From positions 1,871,246 to 1,935,245 of the forward strand of contig CATQHT010000003.1 of the NCBI GenBank assembly GCA_958296045.1: a stretch of DNA of 64,000 nucleotides, written 5' to 3'. Under the pieces are notes generated by a model. That model was not told where the DNA came from, searched no databases, and saw only the letters and a program-made list of their open reading frames with translations. Source of the stretch: Rhodothermales bacterium. Its GTDB lineage: Bacteria > Bacteroidota > Rhodothermia > Rhodothermales > Bin80. Positions 8,800 through 17,860 of the stretch are shown here, piece by piece. Positions within the stretch are counted from its first letter, which is position 1, and each line of letters begins with the position of its first letter. Both the position numbers and the translations under genes were made by a program.

Positions 8800-9948
8800 A
8801 TGAAGATACACTGGCTCCGAATGCAGTCATTCAGGGCCCACACCGATACCCGTCTGGAGTTCGCGCCAAAACTCAATCTCATCTACGGACCCAACGGTGC
8901 CGGTAAGACGAATATTTTGGAAGCAGTTCACTACCTGTGCCTCACCAAAGGTTTTCTGACGAACACAGACCTCCATGCGCTCCAGAAGAATGCCCCGTTT
9001 TTTCAGCTGACCGGTGCCTTCGGCGGCACGCGCCGCCGAGCTGTTGAGATCCGCCTGACATTTGATCGGCGGCGGCGCAAGCAAATCTTTTCAAACGGCG
9101 CGCGCATCGAGCGCCGGGCAGATCTGGTCGGCATGCTTCCCGTGGTGGCCTTTGCTCCTAGTGATATCGCCATCACCGCCGGTGCGCCAACAGAACGGCG
9201 CCGGTTTGTCAATAACATATTGAGCCAGGAGCGGCCAGCGTACCTGACAACGCTTCTCCGCTACCGACGCGTGCTAAGCCAACGCAACAGAATGCTAGAC
9301 CAGGCACGACGCAAACGCGAGACGCCCGATGCCGCAATGCTGGATTCGTGGAATGCCTCCCTGGTGAATCTAGGAAGCCTGCTCATCAAGGCACGCAGCC
9401 GCTTCCTGGCGGATTTTGCGGGATTCGTTACAAAGGCGTATCAGCTTCTGAACGCTGTAACAGAAGAACCCGCCATGACCTACAAGTGCGCCATCGCTCC
9501 GCCGGATGCCGTCGACAGCCAAGACCAGTTGCATGACCTGTTTCACGAACGCCTAGCTTCTAGGGCACAACGTGAACAGAAAGTCGGCCGGACACTGGTG
9601 GGCCCACACCTAGACGACATACATCTTTCAATAGACGGCCTCGCGCTGCGCGACTACGGCTCTCAAGGCCAACATCGCACCTTCGGCATTGCTATCAAGC
9701 TAGCACAGTATCAGTACCTGAACAGTCGCCTGGAAGAATCACCCATCCTGCTGCTTGACGACGTATTCGACTCGCTCGATGCTAAGAGGGCCCGGGCCAT
9801 CCTGGCACTTCTTCAAAGTGACGAACTGGGCCAGACCCTGATCACCGCCGCAGAAAAACAGGCGATTAGCCGCTTTGTGCCATTCGCCTTTGAAGAGCAC
9901 CGCTGCATTCAGATTCGCGACGGGGCAGAGGCTGCCAACGGCCAATAA
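8800..9948 (+). CDS. recF: DNA replication and repair protein RecF
   Basis: RecF is an SMC-like ATPase that loads RecA at single-strand gaps with RecO and RecR. The 382-residue protein has the Walker A GPNGAGKTNILEAVHYL near residue 30, the ABC-type signature DYGSQGQHRT, and the Walker B ILLLDDVFDSLD, all in the right order and spacing. Length is normal. The usual neighbours dnaA, dnaN and gyrB are not here, so recF has left the ancestral dnaA-dnaN-recF order, as in many Bacteroidota. It ends facing the MaoC gene on the other strand, about 30 bp apart. Confidence 0.95.
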   Translation: MKIHWLRMQSFRAHTDTRLEFAPKLNLIYGPNGAGKTNILEAVHYLCLTKGFLTNTDLHALQKNAPFFQLTGAFGGTRRRAVEIRLTFDRRRRKQIFSNGARIERRADLVGMLPVVAFAPSDIAITAGAPTERRRFVNNILSQERPAYLTTLLRYRRVLSQRNRMLDQARRKRETPDAAMLDSWNASLVNLGSLLIKARSRFLADFAGFVTKAYQLLNAVTEEPAMTYKCAIAPPDAVDSQDQLHDLFHERLASRAQREQKVGRTLVGPHLDDIHLSIDGLALRDYGSQGQHRTFGIAIKLAQYQYLNSRLEESPILLLDDVFDSLDAKRARAILALLQSDELGQTLITAAEKQAISRFVPFAFEEHRCIQIRDGAEAANGQ

Positions 9949-9978
9949 GGCCGTCAGAGCTGCAGGGTGGGGGACACT

Positions 9979-10437
9979 CTATGCCGGACCCTCTCCCGTG
10001 GGCGGAATAAACACCGCCTCTCCTGCCATAGCGAGCTTGCCTGCATCGTTGTAAATGTACGTGCCGACCTTCACCTGCCGCCGCTTTTCCAGCTTTTCCG
10101 ACACCTTCACCTCCACCTTGACGCGGGAATTGATCGGGACGGCCCGCAAGAACCGGCAGGAAATGTTCGTCGCAACACACCCCGGCCCAGGAAAGTCGTG
10201 CCCCAGCACCTTCGAAATGAGTGCTAGAAGGAATACCCCATGCACTATCCGAAAGCCAAACGGCGTTTGTGCGGCATACTCCGCGTCCACATGGATAGGA
10301 TTGTCGTCGCCGGTGATCCGCGCGAAGGTTAAGACGTCCTCCTCGCTGACGAACCTGTGTGTTGCGAACGACTCGCCGATTTTCATCGACTCGTATGTGG
10401 GCAGCTCTTTGGACTGAGCTAATTCCGCCGCGCTCAT
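9979..10437 (-). CDS. MaoC-like (R)-specific enoyl-CoA hydratase
   Basis: This 152-residue hot-dog-fold protein belongs to the MaoC/PhaJ group that hydrates trans-2-enoyl-CoA or related acyl thioesters. The catalytic Asp/His motif is RITGDDNPIHVDAEYAAQTP, followed by the substrate-tunnel segment FRIVHGVFLLALISKVLG, which is the standard hydratase-2 layout. It stands alone, convergent with recF and divergent from the membrane gene at 10664, so the context does not reveal whether it feeds fatty-acid oxidation, polyester synthesis or another route. Start ATG is well placed for the family length of about 140-155 residues. Confidence 0.9.
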   Translation of the reverse strand: MSAAELAQSKELPTYESMKIGESFATHRFVSEEDVLTFARITGDDNPIHVDAEYAAQTPFGFRIVHGVFLLALISKVLGHDFPGPGCVATNISCRFLRAVPINSRVKVEVKVSEKLEKRRQVKVGTYIYNDAGKLAMAGEAVFIPPTGEGPA

Positions 10438-10663
10438 AAGGGCATTCAGAAGAACGTTCGACCGGGGCCCGTCTTAACAAAATGCGGTCTGATGTGTTTC
10501 TAACCTGCGCACACACCGGCAGTCAACGCTACTTCCGATTCCTCGATCGCCGCAAATACGCAGGCAGCTGGGCCTAGCGTTTGACGCCTTCTGGCGCAAC
10601 TGGCGGACGCTCGCCGCTTCTAGGCACGGTCGCAGCCTGCTCAAATGGGGGCGCAGGTCCCTG

Positions 10664-11521
10664 GTGGGCGCCATCGTCGCCTACCTGATCTGGGAGCTTC
10701 GGGACGTAGACCTCGCACAGGTCGTAGCGGGTCTGCCACTTCAGCCCCACTTTTACGCGCTGCTTCTGGTAGTGTACTTTGCACTGCCCGCATCACAGAT
10801 TCTGGCATATCGCATCACCTGGGAGTTCCGCGTTAGCGACGGCATTCCCGCATTTATCAAGAAGCGCATCCTGAACAAAGATGTGCTTGGCTATTCCGGC
10901 GAAGTGTTCCTCTTTTCATGGGCGTCGCGCCACGTCAGAGAGCCACCTGTAGAGCTGATGAAGACTATTCGGGATCAAAACATCCTCTCTTCGGCGGCCT
11001 CGACCTCGGTAGCCATTGTGCTAATCATTGTGTTCATTTTCACGGGCCAAGTCACACTGGCGGACCTGGTCGGAGAGCGCGCCCAGAGCACTTTGGTCGG
11101 CGGCGGCATCGGGCTGGTCGTGTTATTAGCGATCCTGGTGCGCGTATGGAAGTATGTGTTCGGCATGCCGTGGCGTCCCGCACTGGCCGTTTACGGCATT
11201 CATGTGGCACGACTGTTGCTGAGACAGTGCGCGGAGATTGCCATGTGGCATGTAGCCATGCCGGAGGTGCCGCTTAAAGTGTGGTTCACCTATGCGGCCG
11301 TGACGATCCTGATTTCGCGCATCCCGTTCCTGCCCGCGATTGATCTGGTTACTATGAGCGTTGCGGTAGGACTGTCCAGCGCACTGGAGGTCTCTGAAGC
11401 ACATATCTTCGCGCTGTTTGCCGCCATCGCCCTGGTGCAGCGCGGCATTAACCTACTGTTCTTTGCCGGCTTGCCAGCCATAGAGCGCGGCCGCACACAG
11501 ACTGCCGATGCCCCAAAGTAA
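10664..11521 (+). CDS. Lysylphosphatidylglycerol-synthase-TM-like integral membrane protein
   Basis: A ~285-residue protein with six to eight hydrophobic segments, related to the LPG_synthase_TM/UPF0104 family of flippase-like proteins. Typical features are the early NKDVLGYSGEVFLFSWASRH loop and a late hydrophobic half with AVTILISRIPFLPAIDLV. GTG at 10664 is used as the start; the frame is open back to 10493 with a plausible basic N-terminal segment but no ATG, so the true start may lie a little upstream. It overlaps the next gene by 14 bp and begins a three-gene operon with a DUF3047 protein and an RND/MMPL transporter, which suggests work on a membrane lipid. Confidence 0.75.
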   Translation: MGAIVAYLIWELRDVDLAQVVAGLPLQPHFYALLLVVYFALPASQILAYRITWEFRVSDGIPAFIKKRILNKDVLGYSGEVFLFSWASRHVREPPVELMKTIRDQNILSSAASTSVAIVLIIVFIFTGQVTLADLVGERAQSTLVGGGIGLVVLLAILVRVWKYVFGMPWRPALAVYGIHVARLLLRQCAEIAMWHVAMPEVPLKVWFTYAAVTILISRIPFLPAIDLVTMSVAVGLSSALEVSEAHIFALFAAIALVQRGINLLFFAGLPAIERGRTQTADAPK

Positions 11522-12299
11522 CCCGCGGCTCGTTGTGCGCGTCCTACGTGCAACCCTCAAAGGACCTTTCACTAAGCCTTTGCAATTCTCAAGGAGCGGG
11601 CTGTGCGGACTCGGACTGGCAGTCCTGCTGTCGTATTCAGGAGCCGGTGCAGCCAGCGCACAGCAGGTAACCGTGGAAGACTTCAACTACCCAGGCCCGG
11701 TCCCGTCCAAGTGGCGCACACTGGATCGACGGTCTCGCGAAGCCAGTCCGCTACCAGCGACGCTAGTACGGGACAACGACTACGTCGAGGTCGTGACCGT
11801 CGACGGCGAACAGATGCTCCGGGTATATACGCACAACGAAACCGTGCAGGTGGCCCGCCTCAATGGCGCCGAAGGATTTGACTGGGATACCAACCAGCAT
11901 CCGGTGATTTCGTGGCGATGGCGCGCGGAGCAGCTGCCACAAGGCGCTAAGGAAACCAGTAATGCAACCAACGACACCGGTGCCGCACTCTATGTGGCCT
12001 TTGACTGCAAAGACTGGCTCAGACGCCCCTGCGTCATCAAGTACACGTACAGCTCTACGCTGCCGGTTGGTACCACCGCACGGTTCGGCAGACTTCGCGT
12101 CCTTGTCGTATCAAGTGCGCTAGATGGCCTGGGCAGATGGCAACAGATCCGGCGCAGAGTGCGCGAAGATTACCTGATGCTGTTTGGCAAAGAGGCGCCG
12201 GCACGCCCGTTGTTCATCATGGTATGGGGTGATACAGACAACACGGAAGGCACTTCGGACGCATATTTTGACGCCATTGCTATTGGAGTAGAGGACTGA
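11508..12299 (+). CDS. Secreted DUF3047-family protein
   Basis: A 263-residue protein with an N-terminal signal segment (LCGLGLAVLLSYSGAGAASAQ, cleavage near residue 51 in this start choice) followed by a DUF3047 domain. Family marks include VTVEDFNYPGPVPSKWRT, HPVISWRWRAEQLPQGAKE and the end FIMVWGDTDNTEGTSDAYFD. The chemistry of DUF3047 is not known. It overlaps the upstream membrane gene and ends one base before the RND transporter gene, so the three should be co-transcribed and probably work together at the envelope. The start may be internal, since the 30 residues before the signal are unusually long. Confidence 0.8.
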   Translation: MPQSNPRLVVRVLRATLKGPFTKPLQFSRSGLCGLGLAVLLSYSGAGAASAQQVTVEDFNYPGPVPSKWRTLDRRSREASPLPATLVRDNDYVEVVTVDGEQMLRVYTHNETVQVARLNGAEGFDWDTNQHPVISWRWRAEQLPQGAKETSNATNDTGAALYVAFDCKDWLRRPCVIKYTYSSTLPVGTTARFGRLRVLVVSSALDGLGRWQQIRRRVREDYLMLFGKEAPARPLFIMVWGDTDNTEGTSDAYFDAIAIGVED

Positions 12300-12300
12300 A

Positions 12301-14838
12301 ATGGAGCACATTTTCAGGCTGCTGCACCCGTGTATCAGGGCCGTGGTGCGCCAGCCCATATGGGTGTTGGGTCTTGCGCTCTTGGCCACGATCGCCAGCG
12401 TGCATGTCACGCGCAACCTTGTCATTGATCCAGACTTTGCCAGCCTCATACCGGAGCAATACCCGAGCGTGCGGGCTCTGGAGCAGATGCGTGCCACGAT
12501 CGGGGGCGGAGATGTATCGGTGGATCTGGCCGTAGAGAGCCCCTCCTTTGAGGCCAGTCTGGCGTTCGCAGAGGAGATAGTGCCATTGGCGCTTGCCCTG
12601 CGTGACGAACGTTCCGAGGATGGAGAGTTGTTTTTCGTACGGGCGGAGCTGCGCCGTGAGACGGATTTTCTGCGAGACAACGCGCTGTATATCGCCACTG
12701 ACGCGGAGCTGGATCAGGTTGTGGCAGAGCTCGACGACGCCATCTACGAGGCGAAGCTGGAGGCAAACCCCTTCTTTTTCGATTTGAACGATGAAGAGGA
12801 AGAAGAGAATGACGCAGCAGATGAGCTGCAAGCCACTTTTGACCGCATCATCGGTAAGGAGTACTACGTGTCAGAGGACAGCATCACCCTTGTTGTGCGC
12901 TTCTTTACAGGGGGCTCGGTTACGGATGTAGGCTACATCGAGCATCTCTACGGCGCGATGGAGCGCACGATCGCGAGCTTGGAGCCCAGCTCCTTTCACC
13001 CGGAGTTGACCACGGCGTTGGCGGGACGCCTCTGGCGCCACCGGATCGAGGTGCGTACCGTCACGAATGACGTGATGGGCTCATTTGGAACGGGCCTGCT
13101 GTGCGTGCTCCTGGTGATAATGGTCTACTTCCTCTACAAGGCTGGCCAGGCACGAGGCTTTCGCCGTCTGAACCGCCGCGCCGTGCTGCTGGAATTGTTA
13201 CTGGCGCCAACCACGGCCCTCATTATCGGCGTCCCTCTGTTAGCCAGTCTGTGTTGGACGGCGGCCGTAGCGTGTCTTACGTTCGGCACGCTTAACCTCC
13301 TTAGCTCCACCCTTGGGCTGGTCCTGTTCGGTCTTGGGGTCGACTACGGCATCCACTTCTATGCAAGGTATGTGGAGGAGCGCACGGTGTACAGTCCGCA
13401 GGAGGCTGCGGTCCGCACCTTTATGTCCACAGGACAGGCGATCGCTGTCGGCGCGCTTACCACAGCCTCCGCGCTGTATGTGCTGGTCATTGCCGACTTC
13501 CAAGGCTTTAGTCAGTTCGGCTTCATAGCTGGCAGCGGCGTGCTGCTGGCGCTGGTCGCCATGCTCTTTGTACTCCCTTCGATGCTGGTGGCATTCGAAT
13601 GGGTGCTTGGCCGGACTGGATTCAGGCGTGACGGTGGAGCCATACGTCCTGGCAAGGGGCGTTTACCTGGCGCACGCGGGCTGCTGCTCGGCAGCATAGC
13701 AGCCGTGATGCTGGCCATGATCGTGGCCCCGTCGGTGCGCTTTGAGTATCGTTTCGGAGAGTTGGAGCCGGTATATGAGGAGTGGGTGGATGTTGCCACA
13801 AGAGTCGGGCGGGGGTTTTATGAAGCGGGGCGCCGCAACCCGGCCTACATAGTGTTGGACGACCCTGCCAAGACTCCGGTCGTTGCTGCTGTGCTGCGTG
13901 ACAAGATGAACCGCGATACCACGACACATGTGGTGGACACCGATACGTTCACTACTACGATTCTCTCTGTGGAAACGCTTCAGGAGCGGTTTCCTATGAC
14001 GGCGCAGCAGCAGCAAGACAAGCTAGCCCAGATCGCCTACATACGCGACACGCTATTGGCGGACCCGATACTCCCGGATAACAGCGATATGGCCACGCTC
14101 AGGCGCGCGGCGCAGACGCGCGCTCCCATCGCTTTGGAGGAGTTTCCTGGTGAGTTGCGCAAGCGTTTCACTTCGAAGACCGGGGAGTTGGGGACCTTTG
14201 TCACCATCTATCCGGCTGTTGGACTTTCTGATGGTCGCAAGTCCATGGCATTTGCCGACGATGTGGGTGAGGTGGTCCTGCCGGATGGGGAGACCTATTA
14301 TGCGGGATCCTCGTCGATTGTAGCTGCGGACATGCTCCGGCTGATGCGACAGGAAGCACCGTACATGGTCATAGCCAGCCTGATAATTGTGATGCTCCTG
14401 ATGTGGGCCAACTTCCTGCGTTTCAGACTCGCTTTTCTCGCTTTTCTGCCGATGGTGGTAGGCGTGCTGTGGATGTTGCTGGTGATGAAGGGGATTGGGC
14501 TCAGGATGAACTTCTACAACATGGTAGTATTACCGGCGGTGATCGGGATCGGCAATGATGCCGGAGCCCACATCGTCCACCGGTACCGCGAAGAAGGGCG
14601 TGGTTCGCTGCGCAGAGTGTTGCGTTCCACGGGCGAACATGTGGCCATTAGCGCTGTGACCACCATGGTAGGCTTCTCGGGACTTCTGCTGAGTTTTCAT
14701 CCGGGCCTTAACTCTATCGGCGCATTGGCGCTGATCGGTATTGGGACCACTCTTCTTGCTGCGCTGCTGTTTCTGCCGGCACTGATTCAGGTGCTGGAGA
14801 GCCGCGCTGACCGCCAGTCAGTATCCAGCAACCCGTAG
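12301..14838 (+). CDS. MMPL/RND-family lipid-type exporter
   Basis: An 845-residue RND-superfamily membrane protein of the MMPL/HpnN type: one N-terminal helix, a large periplasmic domain with a very acidic loop (FDLNDEEEEENDAADEL near residue 165), a five-helix bundle with LFGLGVDYGIHFYARYVEE (the proton-relay region of this family), a second periplasmic domain, and a second bundle with VIGIGNDAGAHIVHRYREEG. Such proteins move lipids or hopanoids across the envelope using the proton gradient. With the flippase-like protein and DUF3047 protein upstream it forms a compact operon. The substrate cannot be told from sequence. Confidence 0.85.
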   Translation: MEHIFRLLHPCIRAVVRQPIWVLGLALLATIASVHVTRNLVIDPDFASLIPEQYPSVRALEQMRATIGGGDVSVDLAVESPSFEASLAFAEEIVPLALALRDERSEDGELFFVRAELRRETDFLRDNALYIATDAELDQVVAELDDAIYEAKLEANPFFFDLNDEEEEENDAADELQATFDRIIGKEYYVSEDSITLVVRFFTGGSVTDVGYIEHLYGAMERTIASLEPSSFHPELTTALAGRLWRHRIEVRTVTNDVMGSFGTGLLCVLLVIMVYFLYKAGQARGFRRLNRRAVLLELLLAPTTALIIGVPLLASLCWTAAVACLTFGTLNLLSSTLGLVLFGLGVDYGIHFYARYVEERTVYSPQEAAVRTFMSTGQAIAVGALTTASALYVLVIADFQGFSQFGFIAGSGVLLALVAMLFVLPSMLVAFEWVLGRTGFRRDGGAIRPGKGRLPGARGLLLGSIAAVMLAMIVAPSVRFEYRFGELEPVYEEWVDVATRVGRGFYEAGRRNPAYIVLDDPAKTPVVAAVLRDKMNRDTTTHVVDTDTFTTTILSVETLQERFPMTAQQQQDKLAQIAYIRDTLLADPILPDNSDMATLRRAAQTRAPIALEEFPGELRKRFTSKTGELGTFVTIYPAVGLSDGRKSMAFADDVGEVVLPDGETYYAGSSSIVAADMLRLMRQEAPYMVIASLIIVMLLMWANFLRFRLAFLAFLPMVVGVLWMLLVMKGIGLRMNFYNMVVLPAVIGIGNDAGAHIVHRYREEGRGSLRRVLRSTGEHVAISAVTTMVGFSGLLLSFHPGLNSIGALALIGIGTTLLAALLFLPALIQVLESRADRQSVSSNP

Positions 14839-15373
14839 CTGGCGAAGGCACCAAAGGGCTGGTGGCAGGACGGGCGTGGCGGCTGGTGTCTTGCCTCATG
14901 CCGGGCTCTCATTCGCCCGAGCTAGGACACTGCCAGGTCGCTGCCGCTGCCTTCCCTCGGTGAGCAGTCCACCGTACTGGACACGGAATGCCAGCGCGCA
15001 TTCCTGGGCCAATACGCGTTGCTAAGCGAGCCCTGCACCAACGAGCCCGCCGTCCATACTGTTAGGAAAGCTGCGCCCTTCCACCCTTACGAAGCTGCAG
15101 AGCGTGAACGAAGCTGCCATCCATGTTGCCTGGCTATTCGCACACACTGGGTCCGTCAGAATGCCTGGAAACTTTGGGTCAGAAAACGCGCACCTACCAG
15201 TGTTACCGGACCGCCAATCCAGCTTACGACCCGGAAGCCTGCTGCGCCCTTTGAACTGGACCTGACAGCAACGGGGGACTTAGTGGAACGCACACACGAC
15301 TCACGGAACGACCTTGAAGATCATGTGTATATTGTAACCTGTTGTTCCCGCATCACCCGACCACCTTCCGACC
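14839..15373. other. Intergenic, no gene seen
   Basis: About 530 bp between the RND transporter and the TPR gene. A 156-codon open frame here overlaps the start of the TPR gene in another frame and shows no family features; I regard it as chance. The last 60 bp are AT-richer and probably hold the TPR promoter, though no clear boxes can be named. Confidence 0.6.
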
Positions 15374-16651
15374 ATGACACGGACGGCGACCATCTTGGCT
15401 TTTATTGTAGCGGTGAGCGCGATCGCGCCCCATGCGCTGGCGCAACGGCGCCAAGCGGAACGTGCGCTCAAGAACGGCGAGTTTGCTGAGGCGCGCGCGC
15501 ACGTGGAGGAGTTGTTAAACGAGCGGCCAGACGACTATCGAGGGTACGACCTGTTGGCGCGTATCCACGCACAGCAGATGACCGTGAGTGAAGGGGATGA
15601 GTATCTCATGCATGTCGAAGCAATGGCCACTGCCTACCGCAGAGTTGTTGAGCTCCGGGCTAGAAGCAGCAACGAGGTGAACCACACGTTGCTGCAAGCC
15701 TACCAAAACGCTTTCATGGGCGGCGTTGGACTTTACCAAAATGCTGCAGAAGTTTCAGCCGACAGCGCGGATGCCCAATCCGACCTCTACGTGCAGTCCA
15801 GCCAGCAGTTTCAGGCCGCCGCGCTGATCATGCCTGACTCCTTGGACCCTTACCTCAACTGGGCATTTGCTGCCATCGCCGCTGGACGCGACCTGGGTGC
15901 CGTCGTACCCCTTCAGAATGCCATCATGCGGACTGCAGGTGCCGTGCCAGGGGCCGACAGTCTAGAATACTTCGATCAACTTCGCCTGGCGGCCGAAATT
16001 GGTACGCTGGAAATAGACTGGTACGATTACATCGGAAGGATATATATGAGCAGTAACCACGCCGAAGAAGCTGTGGCAGTGCTCGAAGAAGGGACCAAGG
16101 TGTTTTCTAATAACGAAGAGCTGCAAGGCCTTCTACTGAACGCCTATGCGGTCGCTGGCATGAACGACCTTGCCATAGAGCGCTACCGTGAGCGCGTCGA
16201 AGCGCTTCCCAGTGACAGAATCACCCGCTACAACTTGGGCTCACTACTCCTTCAGGCAGAGGAGTATGAAGAAGCCATCGTCCACCTAAAGGCCGCAGTA
16301 GAGCTTGATAATAAACATACCGACTCCTTCTACAACTTAGGGGCGGCATATATCAACCAAGCCACGGATCTTCAGGCCCAGGCGAGTGCTTTGGATGATT
16401 CCCTTCGGGCCGTACGCGATACGCTGGAAGAAGAAGACATTGATCGTAGAGAGCAAGAGATTTTTGAGCTGCAGGATGAAAAGATCACGCTAATGTCCAT
16501 GGCCATTCCATATCTCGAGCACGCACTGGCACTTGCCGAGATTGACGAGAGCCGAGAGTCTGTAGACATCTGCAGGGCTCTCTACCAGGTATACGCACAG
16601 AATGATCAGATGGACAAGGTGGAGGACGTCAAGGATTGTGCCGGATTCTAG
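15374..16651 (+). CDS. Secreted tetratricopeptide-repeat protein
   Basis: A 425-residue protein with a signal peptide (TILAFIVAVSAIAPHALAQ, cleavage near residue 23) and TPR units through most of its length. Clear repeats are ALKNGEFAEARAHVEELLNE, ITRYNLGSLLLQAEEYEEAI and DSFYNLGAAYINQATDL, the last followed by a charged coiled-coil-like helix (VRDTLEEEDIDRREQEIFEL). It probably acts as a periplasmic scaffold. Such signal-bearing TPR proteins are common in Bacteroidota with no set function. It stands alone between long gaps. Confidence 0.85.
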   Translation: MTRTATILAFIVAVSAIAPHALAQRRQAERALKNGEFAEARAHVEELLNERPDDYRGYDLLARIHAQQMTVSEGDEYLMHVEAMATAYRRVVELRARSSNEVNHTLLQAYQNAFMGGVGLYQNAAEVSADSADAQSDLYVQSSQQFQAAALIMPDSLDPYLNWAFAAIAAGRDLGAVVPLQNAIMRTAGAVPGADSLEYFDQLRLAAEIGTLEIDWYDYIGRIYMSSNHAEEAVAVLEEGTKVFSNNEELQGLLLNAYAVAGMNDLAIERYRERVEALPSDRITRYNLGSLLLQAEEYEEAIVHLKAAVELDNKHTDSFYNLGAAYINQATDLQAQASALDDSLRAVRDTLEEEDIDRREQEIFELQDEKITLMSMAIPYLEHALALAEIDESRESVDICRALYQVYAQNDQMDKVEDVKDCAGF

Positions 16652-16748
16652 GCGAGTAAACCCTCGGCATCACAGCATTCCCCAGCGGACACGCCCAGAA
16701 AGATTCGATCGGCGCCGCGCTTCAGGGCGACCATGCCGCAACGGGGCT

Positions 16749-17852
16749 TCACGTACGCTGGACCGCCTTTAGTGCCTTAACGTAACGCGCGGACACGGCC
16801 TCCCATCGAAAATGGCGGAGCGTGTGATTGCGCGCGCTTATGCCAAGGTCGCGCAGAGCTTTGGCGTCCTCATGCAGGCGTGTGACCGCATTCACAAAGC
16901 CTGCCGCGTCGCCGCTGGCAATCAGGTGGCCATTCGTGCCTTCGGTGATCACATCCTGAATGCCTTCTAGCCGCGCTGCTAAGGCTGGCGTCCCGCAGGC
17001 CCCCGCCTCAAGCATTACAATCCCGAACCCCTCCATGTCGCCGGGAACTGGGATATTTGGCACTATCAGAAGGTCTGCCTGCCCGTATAAGCGCACCAGC
17101 GCGGATTCGGAAAGGCGTCCAAGCAGCCGCACGCGATCACCCAACCCGCGCTCCTCAATGGCGCGGGCTATGCTGCCGCGCTCGGGGCCGTTTCCACCGA
17201 TCTCGTAATGCACCCTGGGCGGCAGCTGCGGCATCACTGCACGCACAAACCACGCGAATCCTTTGCGCCGCACCAAGCGCCCTACACTGCAGAGAAGGAG
17301 CCGATCCACCGGACCCGCAGCTGCATTGCCCGTGCGCGTCGCCGGCGCCTGGAAACGAGCTGCCTGGACCCCATTAGGGATAACATGCACATGCGACGCG
17401 GGCATGCCGCGCCGTATGCACTCGGCGCCCGTGGCTTGGCTAACCGGCATCACCACGTTAAGGGCACGCAGGATATGCCGCACAAGCAGCCACTGGTAAA
17501 GGCCCGGCTGGGTCACATCTTTGCCGTGTACAATGGCTCCTGCCACCACATCGCGGCGCGCCAGGGCCCGGCGCAGAAACAGCACAAGCGCACCCGTCAC
17601 CATGGAAGAAAACAGGATCGCGTCCACCTCCCCACGCCGAATCTTGCGCCAGATACGCCACAGCGTCGGCCACAGCCAGAGGGCGCACTGCAGGTGATGC
17701 CAGCGCCATGCGCTACGCAGCACTAAAAAGGACACATCCGCATGAGCCGGCAAGGCCTCCGCCAGCTCTACCGCCACGCGCTGCATGCCGCCAATACTGG
17801 CCAGCGGGCGATCCTTCGGAGGAAAAGAGTGCGAAACAAACAGGAGCCGCAT
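16749..17852 (-). CDS. GT4-family glycosyltransferase
   Basis: A 367-residue retaining GT-B glycosyltransferase. The N-terminal domain opens with RLLFVSHSFPPKDRPLASIG and a GGMQRVAVELAEAL acceptor loop; the C-terminal nucleotide-sugar domain has LLLCSVGRLVRRKGF and the EX7E motif EGFGIVMLEAGACG. Sugar donor and acceptor are not predictable. It lies 8 bp after a second GT4 gene on the same strand, so the pair is an operon, perhaps for a glycolipid or short surface glycan. Confidence 0.9.
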   Translation of the reverse strand: MRLLFVSHSFPPKDRPLASIGGMQRVAVELAEALPAHADVSFLVLRSAWRWHHLQCALWLWPTLWRIWRKIRRGEVDAILFSSMVTGALVLFLRRALARRDVVAGAIVHGKDVTQPGLYQWLLVRHILRALNVVMPVSQATGAECIRRGMPASHVHVIPNGVQAARFQAPATRTGNAAAGPVDRLLLCSVGRLVRRKGFAWFVRAVMPQLPPRVHYEIGGNGPERGSIARAIEERGLGDRVRLLGRLSESALVRLYGQADLLIVPNIPVPGDMEGFGIVMLEAGACGTPALAARLEGIQDVITEGTNGHLIASGDAAGFVNAVTRLHEDAKALRDLGISARNHTLRHFRWEAVSARYVKALKAVQRT

Positions 17853-17860
17853 GGCGGAGC

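Noticed and set aside
15019-15489. 156-codon plus-strand frame before the TPR gene
   Set aside because: Overlaps the TPR gene signal region in another frame and has no domain or signal features.
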